Below are positions 20,621 through 31,095 of a stretch of DNA of 64,000 bases, in pieces (the first letter of the stretch is position 1; each line of letters begins with the position of its first letter). Position numbers and translations under genes: made by a program. Below the pieces are notes generated by a model. It did not search any database and was not told the origin of the DNA. It was given only the letters and a program-made list of their open reading frames with translations. Origin of the DNA: Erythrobacter sp. (GTDB lineage Bacteria; Pseudomonadota; Alphaproteobacteria; Sphingomonadales; Sphingomonadaceae); the NCBI GenBank assembly GCA_013822125.1, contig PNJY01000003.1:1-64000 (forward strand), given 5' to 3'.

Positions 20621-21477
20621 GTGTCCGGTTCGCGGACCTTCTGCACCGCCGCAACCAGCACGAAGCTGATCAGCATCAAGAGGTACCAACTGCCTAGCTT
20701 GGCCGGGCCGACCATTTCCCACCCGTCTTCTTGGCCGGGATAGGTCCAGGCGCGGGCGAAGGTGCCGATATTCTCGGCCAGCCAGATAAACAGCGCGACG
20801 AGGCCGAAGCCGACCAGCAACGGCATCCACCGATGGGCGTGCCAGTTACGGAAGTGGACGCGGGTGCGCCAGAACAGCAACGCCGTCGCGGCGAACAGCA
20901 GGTAACGGATATCGATAATCCAGTGGTGCGCGAAGAAATTGACGTAGATCGCGCCAGCCAGCACCCGAGTTGCCCAACGCGGCGGGTAGTGACTGAAACG
21001 GAAGTCGAAAATCCGCCACACTCTCGCGATGTAGCTGCCCACCGCAGCATACATGAAGCCCGAGAACAGCGGTACCGCGCCGATGTGCAGCACGCTTGCC
21101 TCAGGATATACCCACGAACCGGCGGCGGTCTTGAACAGTTCCATCACCGTTCCGACGACATGGAAGATCAGGATCACCTTGGCCTCGCGCCAGGTTTCGA
21201 GCCGGAAGGCCAGCATCGCGGCTTGAATGGCGATGGCGGCGAGCGTGAGGAAGTCATAGCGATGGAGTGAGGCACTCTCGGGATAGAACAGATGCGTGCC
21301 CAGCAGCAGCGCCAGCATCAGCGCACCGAACAGGCAGGCCCAGCCTTGCTTGAATCCGAACAGCAGGAATTCGTAGAGTGCGAGCCGCCAACCGGTGCCC
21401 GGATCGAACGCTTCGAGCCGGAGGCGGACAGCCTCGAACCGGGTGTGGGTCTGCCGCTGCCGCCCCTCAAGCGTCAT
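20614..21477 (-). CDS. DUF817 family membrane protein
   Basis: LLFGFKQGWACLFGALMLALLL, HHWIIDIRYLLFAATALLFWRTRVHF. Confidence 0.85.
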   Translation of the reverse strand: MTLEGRQRQTHTRFEAVRLRLEAFDPGTGWRLALYEFLLFGFKQGWACLFGALMLALLLGTHLFYPESASLHRYDFLTLAAIAIQAAMLAFRLETWREAKVILIFHVVGTVMELFKTAAGSWVYPEASVLHIGAVPLFSGFMYAAVGSYIARVWRIFDFRFSHYPPRWATRVLAGAIYVNFFAHHWIIDIRYLLFAATALLFWRTRVHFRNWHAHRWMPLLVGFGLVALFIWLAENIGTFARAWTYPGQEDGWEMVGPAKLGSWYLLMLISFVLVAAVQKVREPDTQ

Positions 21478-21590
21478 GCTGAACTCGTTTCAGCATCTAT
21501 CGTCCCGCCAGGCCAGACCCGTCTGGAGGAGAAATGGACACTGGAGTCGGAGACGTGCTTGCACAATCAAGGTCAGGGTGACAACTTGGG
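21474..21590. repeat. Partial/degenerate palindromic repeat (cgtcatgctgaactcgtttcagcatc)
   Basis: Internal inverted repeat atgctgaac..gtttcagcat, then ggtcagggtgac near 21586; overlaps the DUF817 start. Confidence 0.55.
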
Positions 21591-21605
21591 AGTCAACACC
21601 TCCCC

Positions 21606-22790
21606 TCAATGCCCGTGTTTCCGGCTCAACTCGCGCATGGCATCGTCGAGCCCGTCGAGGGTCAGCGGGTACATCCGGTCACCCACCAGTTGCTTGAGCA
21701 TCTTGGTGCTCTGCGAATAGCTCCACTGCTTTTCGGGCACGGGGTTGAGCCACACGGTGGCGGGATAGGTATCGGCCACCCGCTTCACCCACATCGCGCC
21801 AGCCTCTTCGTTCATGTGTTCGACACTGCCGCCAGGATGGGTGATCTCATAGGGGCTCATCGCCGCATCTCCGACGAATACAACCTTGTAATCGTGCCCG
21901 TATTTGTGGAGCACGTCCCAGGTCTTGGTGCGTTCCTGCCAGCGGCGGCGATTGTCCTTCCACACCCCTTCGTAAAGGCAGTTGTGGAAATAGAAGAATT
22001 CGAGGTTCTTGAATTCGGCGGTGGCAGCGCTGAACAGCTCCTCGACCAGTTTGATGAACGGGTCCATCGATCCGCCGATATCGAGGAACAGCAGCAGCTT
22101 AACGGCATTGTGCCGTTCGGGCCGCATGTGGATGTCGAGCCATCCCTGCCGCGCGGTGCCGTCAATCGTGGCATCGAGGTCGAGCTCGTCCGCCGCGCCT
22201 TCGCGCGCAAACCGGCGCAAGCGGCGCAGCGCCATCTTGATGTTGCGGGTGCCCAGTTCCTTGGTGTTGTCGAGGTTTTTGAACTCGCGCTTTTCCCACA
22301 CCTTGATCGCGCGCTTGTGCTTGCTCTCGCCGCCGATCCGTACGCCTTCTGGATTGAAGCCCGAATTGCCGAAAGGTGATGTGCCGCCGGTGCCGATCCA
22401 CTTGTTGCCGCCCTGGTGGCGCTTTTCCTGCTCCTCGAGCCGCTTCTTGAGCGTCTCCATAATCTCGTCCCAGCTGCCCAGCGCCTTGATTTTCTCCATC
22501 TCCTCGGGCGAAAGGAACTTCTCGGCCACGGCCTTCAGCCAGTCTTCCGGGATATCGACCGGGTTCTGGCCGTAATCGGTCAGCAGGCCCTTGAACACCT
22601 TGTTGAAGACCTGGTCGAACCGGTCGATCAGCCCTTCGTCCTTCACGAAGGTGGCGCGGCTGAGGTAATAGAACGCCTCTGGCGTCTGCTCGATCACGTC
22701 CTTGTCGAGCGCCTCGATCAGGGTGAGGTGCTCCTTGAATGTGGCCTTGATCCCGGCCGCGCGCAATTCGTCGACGAAGTTGAAGAACAT
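21606..22790 (-). CDS. CoxE-like VWA domain protein
   Basis: VKLLLFLDIGGSMDPFIKLVEELFSA, FYFHNCLYEGVWKDN; starts MFFNFVDELRAAGI. Confidence 0.88.
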   Translation of the reverse strand: MFFNFVDELRAAGIKATFKEHLTLIEALDKDVIEQTPEAFYYLSRATFVKDEGLIDRFDQVFNKVFKGLLTDYGQNPVDIPEDWLKAVAEKFLSPEEMEKIKALGSWDEIMETLKKRLEEQEKRHQGGNKWIGTGGTSPFGNSGFNPEGVRIGGESKHKRAIKVWEKREFKNLDNTKELGTRNIKMALRRLRRFAREGAADELDLDATIDGTARQGWLDIHMRPERHNAVKLLLFLDIGGSMDPFIKLVEELFSAATAEFKNLEFFYFHNCLYEGVWKDNRRRWQERTKTWDVLHKYGHDYKVVFVGDAAMSPYEITHPGGSVEHMNEEAGAMWVKRVADTYPATVWLNPVPEKQWSYSQSTKMLKQLVGDRMYPLTLDGLDDAMRELSRKHGH

Positions 22791-22903
22791 GCCCCCGGTC
22801 TAGCGCGGGTCGAGGGCGCTCGCCAGCCCAATCATCAGCCTTAACGCATTGCTAACTATACGCAGGTACGAGGGGTGCAAGGGGTCAATTCGGGGCGAAG
22901 TAA

Positions 22904-24304
22904 ATGAAAGAACTGGCAATAGACATAAATACGGCATCTGCTCTGGAACACATACCGGCAAGCTGCGGCGATGTGACCGTTGGTTGTTCGGACGTTGCCG
23001 GTATTGTCGAAGCGGTGATCAAGTCTTCGGCCCGGCTGCGCGCTGAGCACGCCGAACTGCAAGGCACTGTGGCAGCGCTGGAGGCTGACCAGGCCAAGGT
23101 CAGCGAAGCGACCGATGAAGCCCGCTATCTTTCGGAAAACGCGATCGAACGGCTGGGCGAAGGCACCAGCCTGATCAATTCCTCGCTGGCGGAAATCAGC
23201 GCGCTGCTCGAACTGGTCGAAACGCTGTCGCAGCACGTCACCGGATTTGCGGCGGCGATGGACCAGGTTCGGCGCTGTTCGAAGGATATCGAGCAGATCG
23301 CCGAAACCACCAACATTCTGGCGCTCAACGCAACCATTGAGGCGATGCGCGCGGGCGATGCCGGACGCACATTTGCCGTGGTCGCGGGCGAGGTGAAGAG
23401 TCTGGCCAATGACACGCGCAAGGCAACTGTCGAGATTTCAAAGACGGTCGATGCACTGGAGCTTGAGGCTACGCAAGTGATCGAACGGATCGAAGCGGGA
23501 TCGGAAGCAAGCTGCAAGGCCAAGAATTCGGTGTCCAAGATCGAAGACACGATTTCGCAGGTGGTCGATCTGGTCAGCGAAGTCGACCGCAACAATGACA
23601 CCATCACCCGCTCGACCAGCATGATCAGCGGGCATGTCGAACGCGTGCAGAACGTGCTCGACGAGTTCGACAAGGCCGCGCTGGAAAATGAAACACAGCT
23701 CGATGCCGCCTATCGCCGCATGGAAAAGCTGGAGCTCACCGCCAGCGAGATGTTCGACCGGATCGTGCAGGCAGGGCTTTCGCCCGAAGACAGCCTGATG
23801 GTTGCATGCGGCCAGGAAATAGCGCGTGAAATCGTCGCCAGGACCGAGGCCGCACTTGAAGCGGGCGAGGTGAGCGAGGCGCAGCTGTTCGACCAGGACT
23901 ATCTTGAAATTCCCGGCAGCAATCCGCCGCGCTTTCGCACCGGCCTCAACGATTGGGCGGATGCTGCATGGCGCCCGCTGCTCGACAAGGCCAAGGCATC
24001 GGACCGCAGGGTCATGGCCGCAGCCTGCACCGATATGAAGGGCTTCCTGCCCACACACCTGACGGCATGCTCGCGCCAGCCCACCGGCGAGATCGGGCAT
24101 GACACCGCATATTGCCGCAACGGCCGCATCCTGTTCGATGCGATTGACCAGAAATCCAAGCTAAGCGACGCTCCCTACATGATGGCCGTTTATCGCCAGG
24201 AAGGCGACGGCCAGAAGTACCGGGTGGTTCGCAACGTCTATATTCCGCTCCACATCAAGGGGCGGCGCTGGGGCGATTTCGAGCTGGCCTACACGTTCGA
24301 CTGA
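22904..24304 (+). CDS. Methyl-accepting chemotaxis-like protein without an obvious TM segment
   Basis: [47 protein letters not shown]. Confidence 0.88.
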   Translation: MKELAIDINTASALEHIPASCGDVTVGCSDVAGIVEAVIKSSARLRAEHAELQGTVAALEADQAKVSEATDEARYLSENAIERLGEGTSLINSSLAEISALLELVETLSQHVTGFAAAMDQVRRCSKDIEQIAETTNILALNATIEAMRAGDAGRTFAVVAGEVKSLANDTRKATVEISKTVDALELEATQVIERIEAGSEASCKAKNSVSKIEDTISQVVDLVSEVDRNNDTITRSTSMISGHVERVQNVLDEFDKAALENETQLDAAYRRMEKLELTASEMFDRIVQAGLSPEDSLMVACGQEIAREIVARTEAALEAGEVSEAQLFDQDYLEIPGSNPPRFRTGLNDWADAAWRPLLDKAKASDRRVMAAACTDMKGFLPTHLTACSRQPTGEIGHDTAYCRNGRILFDAIDQKSKLSDAPYMMAVYRQEGDGQKYRVVRNVYIPLHIKGRRWGDFELAYTFD

Positions 24305-24309
24305 GGACG

Positions 24310-25197
24310 TCAGCCGCCCGGATTGCGGCGGGCCATGAACGCAAGCCTTTCGAACATCATCACGTCCTGTTCGTTCTTGAGCAGCGCGCCGTGCAGCGGC
24401 GGGATGGCGCTGGCGGGATTGCGATCCTGCAGCACCTCCAGCGGCATGTCCTCGTTCAGCAGCAGTTTCAGCCAGTCGAGCAGTTCGCTGGTCGAAGGCT
24501 TCTTCTTGAGGCCCGGCACTTCGCGCAGTTCATAGAACACGTCCATCGCCTTGGTGACGAGCGCTTTCTGGATGCCGGGGTAATGCACCTCGATGATGTC
24601 GCGCATCGTCTCGCGATCGGGAAACTTGATATAGTGGAAGAAGCAGCGGCGCAGGAACGCATCGGGCAGTTCCTTCTCGTTGTTCGAGGTGATCACCACG
24701 ATCGGGCGTTCCTTCGCCTCGATCCGTTCGCGAGTCTCGTAAACATCAAAACTCATCCGGTCGAGTTCCTGCAACAGATCGTTGGGAAACTCGATATCGG
24801 CCTTGTCGATCTCGTCGATCAGCAGGACAGGCAGGCGCGGCGAGGTGAATGCCTCCCACAGCTTGCCCTTCTTGATGTAGTTGCCGATGTCATGGACCCG
24901 TTCCTCGCCCAGTTGGCCGTCGCGCAGACGGGCCACCGCATCATATTCATAGAGGCCCTGCTGTGCCTTGGTAGTCGATTTCACGTTCCATTCGATCAGC
25001 GGAGCATCGATGGCCTGAGCGATTTCATGTGCCAGCACGGTCTTGCCGGTGCCCGGTTCGCCCTTGACCAACAGTGGGCGGCGCAAGGTGACCGCGGCAT
25101 TGACCGCGACCTTGAGATCATCGGTCGCGATATAGGAACTGGTGCCTTCAAAACGGTGCGGGGTCTTGCCGATCATGGGTTTCCTCTTGAAACTCAA
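24310..25197 (-). CDS. MoxR family AAA ATPase
   Basis: LLVKGEPGTGKTVLAHEIAQ Walker A, PVLLIDEIDKADIEFPNDLLQELDRM. Confidence 0.92.
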   Translation of the reverse strand: MSFKRKPMIGKTPHRFEGTSSYIATDDLKVAVNAAVTLRRPLLVKGEPGTGKTVLAHEIAQAIDAPLIEWNVKSTTKAQQGLYEYDAVARLRDGQLGEERVHDIGNYIKKGKLWEAFTSPRLPVLLIDEIDKADIEFPNDLLQELDRMSFDVYETRERIEAKERPIVVITSNNEKELPDAFLRRCFFHYIKFPDRETMRDIIEVHYPGIQKALVTKAMDVFYELREVPGLKKKPSTSELLDWLKLLLNEDMPLEVLQDRNPASAIPPLHGALLKNEQDVMMFERLAFMARRNPGG

Positions 25198-25237
25198 CTT
25201 GACGCTTGCGTAGGGTGCGATGTTTCAAAGCGCAAGA

Positions 25238-25252
25238 CTTACGCAACGTAAG
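25238..25252. promoter_or_regulatory. Candidate operator in a divergent promoter region
   Basis: cttacg-caa-cgtaag perfect inverted repeat between divergent moxR and hydrolase/OsmC genes. Confidence 0.35.
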
Positions 25253-25344
25253 CTCTCACCAACGCCCGCTATCGGCTAAGCTGGGATGTGCGTGCCGAAT
25301 CGCCCCACATATTCGGCCACGAGCGATATTTGAAGGAATTGCCA

Positions 25345-26559
25345 ATGCCCGCCCAACAGCTCTCGATCATTACCCCCGCCGGCCATGCACTGTCGGGCAC
25401 ACTCGAGATGCCGTCGGGTCTGGTGCGCGGAGCGTCACTGTTCGCGCATTGCTTCACCTGCACCAAGCAGTCCAAGGCAGCGGTCGAGGTGACGCGGGCG
25501 CTGGCGCACGAGGGCATCGCCTGCCTGCGCTTCGACTTTACCGGTCTTGGCGCGAGTGAGGGCGAATTCGGCCGTGCCGGTTTCGGCAGCGATGTCGAGG
25601 ATCTGATAGCGGCGGCCAAGGAGTTGTGCGACCGCTTTGGAGACGGGATACTGCTGGTCGGGCACAGTCTGGGCGGAGCGGCAGTGCTGGCTGCGGCGAG
25701 CATGATCGGTCCGGGCAAGGTGGCGGCAGTGGCCACCATCGGCGCGCCCTCGGACGTCCCCCATGTGCTGCACAACATCAAGGGTGATCTCGAAACCATT
25801 GAGCGTGACGGGGAGGGTGATGTCACGATCGGCGGACGCGCATTCCGATTGAGCAAGGATTTTCTGGACATTACGCGCGAGGTGGATCTGCTCGAAAGCC
25901 TGAGCACCCTGCGCGTTCCGCTCATGATCTGCCATTCGCCGACCGATCAGATTGTCGGGATCGAGCACGCAGGCAAGCTATTCGGCGCGGCGAAACATCC
26001 CAAGAGCTTTGTCAGCCTGGCCGGGGCGGATCACATGCTGACCGATGCCGCCGATGCCCGGTTTGCTGCCGGAGTGATCGCCACCTGGGCGCATCGCTAC
26101 TTGCCGCTGCTGGATGACTTGCCGGCGCCCGATGCGGGCGTGATCGTGCGCACCGGCTATGGCAGGTTCGGCACGCAGATTCTGACAGCAAGCCATGATT
26201 TTGTCGCCGACGAACCGATTGGCGATGGCGGTGATGACAGCGGGCCCAATCCTTATGACCTGCTGCTGGGCGCGCTAGGGGCCTGCACAGCGATGACCAT
26301 GAAAATGTATGCCGATCGCAAACAATGGCCCTTCGAGGGAACGCGCATCCATCTGACCCACGAACGCGACCATGCCGAAGATTGTGGGCATGTGCTGGAG
26401 GAAGGGACCCAAGTGCAAGCAATCCACCGGACAATCGAATTGCTTGGCGAAGGACTGACTGGCGATCAGCGCGAAAAACTGTTGGAAATCGCTAACAAAT
26501 GCCCGGTCCACCGAACGCTGACAGGGCATCTCCATGTGCATACGGAGGTGATGGGCTGA
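25345..26559 (+). CDS. Bifunctional alpha/beta hydrolase / OsmC family protein
   Basis: [13 protein letters not shown] hydrolase nucleophile elbow plus C-terminal OsmC domain ([29 protein letters not shown]-like; NKCPVHRTL). Confidence 0.93.
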   Translation: [404 protein letters not shown]

Positions 26560-26604
26560 ACGGCAACAGCGCAAAGGCCGTGGGGCGAATCCAACCAGGT
26601 CGCG

Positions 26605-26931
26605 CTAAACTGCCGAACAGACGTAGCGGGCTATGTCTGCACCGATTGAATTGGACGGCAGCCGAAATTCGCGCCAGCTTCCATCGGTCCAGGTTTCAGT
26701 CACAACTTCGCTTGCTCCGACCTGGGAGCAATCCACCCGGTAGTCCGAATGCGGCCAGATCGGACCATTACGCATTCGGTAGAACACCCAAGTTCCCTCG
26801 CGCCGAAACGAATCCCGATCTACCTGCCCGTTCTCAAGGCTTATCCAGTTCTCGGCGGAAGCGGTGCCGTGAATAGCCGCACTGGCAGCGGCCAGTGTCA
26901 GCAGAAATCGGAATCGGGCTGAGCGCGCCAT
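26605..26931 (-). CDS. Small secreted protein of unknown function
   Basis: 108 aa, signal peptide-like N-terminus, ENWISLENGQVDRDSFRREGTWVFYRMRNG. Confidence 0.6.
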   Translation of the reverse strand: MARSARFRFLLTLAAASAAIHGTASAENWISLENGQVDRDSFRREGTWVFYRMRNGPIWPHSDYRVDCSQVGASEVVTETWTDGSWREFRLPSNSIGADIARYVCSAV

Positions 26932-26995
26932 ACTGTTCCTCCTTCAGTGATGAACAGGCGCAAGCACATACTCCCCGGCCGCCGTGCAGGCAACC

Positions 26996-28978
26996 TCACG
27001 CGTCGATCATCTCGCGCGAAATGTCGCCTGCGTGATTCTGGATGAAGTTGAAACGGTGTTCCGGATTGCGCCCCATCAGCCGATCGACCAGTTCCTTTAC
27101 CGCCGCCCGCTGTTCGAACTCGGGAGGTAGGGTAATGCGGATCAGGCCTCGGGTGGCCGGGTTCATCGTGGTCTCGCGCAGTTGCTGCGGGTTCATTTCG
27201 CCCAGGCCCTTGAACCGCGCCACCTCGACCTTGCGGCCCTTGAACTGCGTAGCTTCCAGCTCGGCGCGATGGGCATCGTCGCGGGCATAAGTGCTCTCCT
27301 TGCCTGCGGTGAGGCGATAGAGCGGGGGCTGCGCCAGGAACAGGTGCCCGCGCCGCACTACCTCGGTCATTTCCTGGAAGAAGAAGGTCATCAGCAGCGT
27401 GGCGATGTGCGCGCCGTCGACATCGGCATCGGTCATGATGATGATCCGGTCGTAACGCAGGTTTTCCGGGTCGCAATCCTTGCGCGTGCCGCAACCCAGC
27501 GCAAGGACTAGGTCGGCGATCTCCTGGTTGGCGCGGATCTTGTCGAGCGTGGCCGAGGCGACGTTGAGGATCTTGCCACGGATCGGCAGGATCGCCTGCG
27601 TCTTGCGGTCACGCGCCTGCTTGGCGCTGCCACCGGCGCTGTCACCCTCGACGATGAACAGCTCGGTCTCTCCCTTTCCTTCGCCCGAACAATCGGTGAG
27701 CTTGCCCGGCAGGCGCAGTTTCCGGGAGTTGGTTGCGGTCTTGCGCTTGATCTCGCGCTCCTGCTTGCGCTTGAGCCGCTCGTCCATGCGCTCCATCACC
27801 TGGCCAAGCAGCGCGCGCCCGCGCTCCATGTTGTCGGTCAGGAAATGGTCGCAGTGGTCGCGCACCGCATTTTCGACCAGGCGCGCGGCTTCGGGGCTGG
27901 TCAGCCGGTCCTTGGTCTGGCTCTGGAACTGCGGGTCGCGGATGAACACCGAGAGCATGATCTCGGCGCCCGCCATCACGTCGTCGGCAGAAATATCCTT
28001 TGCCTTCTTCTGGCCGACAAGCTCGCCAAAGCTGCGCAGCGACTTGGTCAACGCCGCGCGCAGACCCTGTTCATGTGTGCCGCCATCGGGGGTGGGCACG
28101 GTATTGCAGTACCAACTCGTCGAACCATCGGACCAAAGCGGCCATGCGATTGCCCATTCGGCGCGGCCCCGGTCCTCGGGAAAATCCTGCCGCCCGGCAA
28201 AGGGTTGGGCGGTCACGCATTCGCGCCCTGCGATCTGTTCGGCAAGGTGATCGGCCAACCCGCCGGGAAACTTGAAAACCGCCTCCTCAGGCACATCGTC
28301 GCTCGCCAGCGCGGGCGCGCATTTCCAGCGGATTTCGACCCCGGCGAAGAGATAGGCCTTGGACCTGGCCAACCTGAACAGCCGCACGGGCTTGAACCTG
28401 CGGTCCTCAAATATCTCGGGATCGGGCGTAAAGCCTACTGTGGTGCCGCGCCGGTTGGGCGTGGGACCAAGGTTCTGCAAAGGGCCGAGCGGCAACCCGC
28501 GGCTGAATTCCTGCGCATATAGCTGGCGGTCGCGAGCGACCTCGACCCGGGTATGGCTCGACAGCGCGTTGACCACGCTGACGCCCACCCCGTGCAGGCC
28601 GCCGCTGGTAGCGTAAGCCTTGCCCGAAAACTTGCCGCCTGAATGGAGCATCGAGAGAATCACTTCCAGCGACGACTTGCCGGGAAACTTGGGATGCTCG
28701 TCAACCGGAATGCCGCGCCCGTTGTCGCTGATGGTCAGGCGATTGCCTTCGTCGAGCCGCACCTCGATCCGGCTGGCATGGCCCGCAACCGCCTCGTCCA
28801 TGGCATTGTCGAGCACTTCGGCGGCGAGGTGGTGCAACGCGCGGTCATCGACGCCGCCGATATACATCCCCGGCCGTCGCCGCACCGGCTCAAGCCCTTC
28901 GAGCACCTCGATCGAGGATGAATCGTAATCGCCGCTGGAAAGTGGCGTGTTTTCGAACAGGTCGCTGGGCATGGTCAT
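26996..28978 (-). CDS. parE: DNA topoisomerase IV subunit B
   Basis: EVLEGLEPVRRRPGMYIGGVDDRALHHLAAEVLDNAMDEA, FIVEGDSAGGSAKQARDRKTQAILPIRGKILNV. Confidence 0.96.
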   Translation of the reverse strand: MTMPSDLFENTPLSSGDYDSSSIEVLEGLEPVRRRPGMYIGGVDDRALHHLAAEVLDNAMDEAVAGHASRIEVRLDEGNRLTISDNGRGIPVDEHPKFPGKSSLEVILSMLHSGGKFSGKAYATSGGLHGVGVSVVNALSSHTRVEVARDRQLYAQEFSRGLPLGPLQNLGPTPNRRGTTVGFTPDPEIFEDRRFKPVRLFRLARSKAYLFAGVEIRWKCAPALASDDVPEEAVFKFPGGLADHLAEQIAGRECVTAQPFAGRQDFPEDRGRAEWAIAWPLWSDGSTSWYCNTVPTPDGGTHEQGLRAALTKSLRSFGELVGQKKAKDISADDVMAGAEIMLSVFIRDPQFQSQTKDRLTSPEAARLVENAVRDHCDHFLTDNMERGRALLGQVMERMDERLKRKQEREIKRKTATNSRKLRLPGKLTDCSGEGKGETELFIVEGDSAGGSAKQARDRKTQAILPIRGKILNVASATLDKIRANQEIADLVLALGCGTRKDCDPENLRYDRIIIMTDADVDGAHIATLLMTFFFQEMTEVVRRGHLFLAQPPLYRLTAGKESTYARDDAHRAELEATQFKGRKVEVARFKGLGEMNPQQLRETTMNPATRGLIRITLPPEFEQRAAVKELVDRLMGRNPEHRFNFIQNHAGDISREMIDA

Positions 28979-29038
28979 CAGGGTCAGCGCTATAGGCGCG
29001 CGCTCCGCGCGGTCACAAGCGGCGGGCGGCAGTTTTCG

Positions 29039-30202
29039 TCAGTCCTCGAATCGGGCCGGGGCGGGCGACACGGTATCGATCGTGCCGTTACCCACCTCGC
29101 GCACCTCCAGCGCACGTTCGATCACGCCGTTACGCCCGAAACGAAACGCCCCGTCGATCCCCAGGAAGCCGCCGCGATCGAACATCTGGCCAATCGGAAA
29201 ACTGCGGCCCACCCGCCAATCGCGCGCTATGCGCAGCGTCAGCAATACCGCGTCATACCCCAGCGTGGCGATGCGATGCGGCCTGGTGCCGAATCGCGCC
29301 TCGTAACTGTCGCTGAAGCGCTTGAGCCGCTGGTCGGATACGGCAGCGAACAGCGCCCCGCGCAGCGAAGCGGCCCGCGTCGCGGCAACTTCACCGCTCC
29401 ACAGTTCCGTGCCCAAGATGCGCGTTACGGCGCCATCCCTGCGCAGCTCGCCCGCGGCGATGCCGGCTAGTCGCGGACTGTCGGCGATCAGCACAGTGTC
29501 ATAGCCGCCACGTTGCTTGAGGCGTTCAGCCGCGCTTACGATCGACTGGCTGGCGCGCGTATAAGTCTCGCTGCCGGCAAACGACCCACCGTAACTGCGC
29601 AGCGCATTGGCCAGCGCACCGGATGCCCGCGTGCCGTAATCGCCATCGGGCAGCAGCGCGGCGAATCTTGCTGCCCCGCGCGAACGGGCAAAGGCAACGG
29701 TGCGACTGATCGACTGTTCGGGTACATGGCCCATCACGAACACGTTGGCACCGGCCGCGCCGCTATCATTGGAAAAGGAAATGAGCGGAATGCCGTTCTT
29801 GCGCGTTTCGGCAAGGACCGCGCCGACATTTTCGGCCAGCAGCGGCCCCAGTATCAGGCGGTTGCCATCGGCCAGCGCGCGCGCCGCGGCGGCACCGGAA
29901 CCCGCCGAGGTATCATAAGTGGTGATGCGCAGATTTTCGGCGTTGGTATCAAGCAGGGCCATGGTGGTGGCATTGGCGATCGACTGGCCAACCTCGCCGT
30001 TTTCGCCAGACATCGGGACCAACAGCGCAACGCGGTGGCGCGTTTCATCGGTCGGCAGTTCGGTTGCAGTGGGCTCGGGCGCGGGGGTGGCTGCGGGTGG
30101 CGGAGCGGTCGGCTGCGACTTGGGGATCACCTGGCACCCGGCCAGAAGCGCAGCCAGGCCAATGGTGGCGAAGCTGCGTCGATTGAACAATACTCGCTTC
30201 AT
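29039..30202 (-). CDS. Penicillin-binding protein activator (LpoA/YraM-like periplasmic binding protein fold)
   Basis: Lipobox LLAGCQ, RHRVALLVPMSGENGEVGQSIANATTMALLD. Confidence 0.85.
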   Translation of the reverse strand: MKRVLFNRRSFATIGLAALLAGCQVIPKSQPTAPPPAATPAPEPTATELPTDETRHRVALLVPMSGENGEVGQSIANATTMALLDTNAENLRITTYDTSAGSGAAAARALADGNRLILGPLLAENVGAVLAETRKNGIPLISFSNDSGAAGANVFVMGHVPEQSISRTVAFARSRGAARFAALLPDGDYGTRASGALANALRSYGGSFAGSETYTRASQSIVSAAERLKQRGGYDTVLIADSPRLAGIAAGELRRDGAVTRILGTELWSGEVAATRAASLRGALFAAVSDQRLKRFSDSYEARFGTRPHRIATLGYDAVLLTLRIARDWRVGRSFPIGQMFDRGGFLGIDGAFRFGRNGVIERALEVREVGNGTIDTVSPAPARFED

Positions 30203-30237
30203 GCTTGCCGACCTCAGTGCGCTGTATCAAAGAGTGA

Positions 30238-31095
30238 ATGGTGAACACGATCCAGCCTGAATCCAGCCTGTCCGGGTCACTTGCACCCGGGCTCTACATC
30301 GTTGCAACCCCGATTGGCAATCTGGGCGACATTACGCTCCGCGCGCTCGACGTTCTGCGCCGATGCGACAGGGTGGCGTGCGAAGATACACGGGTGACAG
30401 GCAAGTTGCTCAAGCATCTGGGCGTATCGCAGCGGTTGGTGCGCCATGATGATCATGCCTCGGCGCAGGACCGCGCCAGATTGGTGGAGGCGATGCGTGG
30501 CAAAGCGGTTGCGCTGGTCAGCGACGCCGGGACTCCCCTGGTGTCCGACCCCGGATACCGGTTGGTCAACGAGGCAAGGGACGCAGGCGTTGCGATCACC
30601 GTATTGCCTGGTCCCTGCGCAGCGGTCGCCGGGCTGACGCTTTCGGGCCTGCCCTGCGACAGGTTTCTGTTCGCCGGGTTTCTTCCTGTGAAGGACAAGG
30701 CGCGGCAGGATTTTCTGGCGGGATTGGGAATGATCGATGCCACGCTGGTGCTTTACGAGAGCGCGCAGCGGCTCGTCCGTTCGCTCGAAGCGATTGCCGC
30801 GCTCTGGCCCAGGCGCGAGGTGGCGGTGGCGCGCGAACTGACCAAGCTGCACGAGGAGTGCCGACGCGCAAGCGCAGCAGAGCTTGCCGCGCACTATTCG
30901 CTCCACGCGCCCAAGGGTGAAGTGGTGCTGCTCATTGGTCCGCCGGACGAGCAGGCTCCGGGCGATCCCGAAACACTGCTGAGGGAAGCGCTCAAATCGC
31001 TCAAGCCGTCGCAGGCGGCAGCGCAAGTCGCCCGCGCCACCGGGCATGATCGCAAGGCGCTCTATGACCGCGCGATGGAACTGAAGGCGCAATGA
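30238..31095 (+). CDS. rsmI: 16S rRNA (cytidine1402-2'-O)-methyltransferase
   Basis: LYIVATPIGNLGDITLRALDVLRRCDRVACEDTRVT, LVSDAGTPLVSDPGYRLV. Confidence 0.95.
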   Translation: MVNTIQPESSLSGSLAPGLYIVATPIGNLGDITLRALDVLRRCDRVACEDTRVTGKLLKHLGVSQRLVRHDDHASAQDRARLVEAMRGKAVALVSDAGTPLVSDPGYRLVNEARDAGVAITVLPGPCAAVAGLTLSGLPCDRFLFAGFLPVKDKARQDFLAGLGMIDATLVLYESAQRLVRSLEAIAALWPRREVAVARELTKLHEECRRASAAELAAHYSLHAPKGEVVLLIGPPDEQAPGDPETLLREALKSLKPSQAAAQVARATGHDRKALYDRAMELKAQ

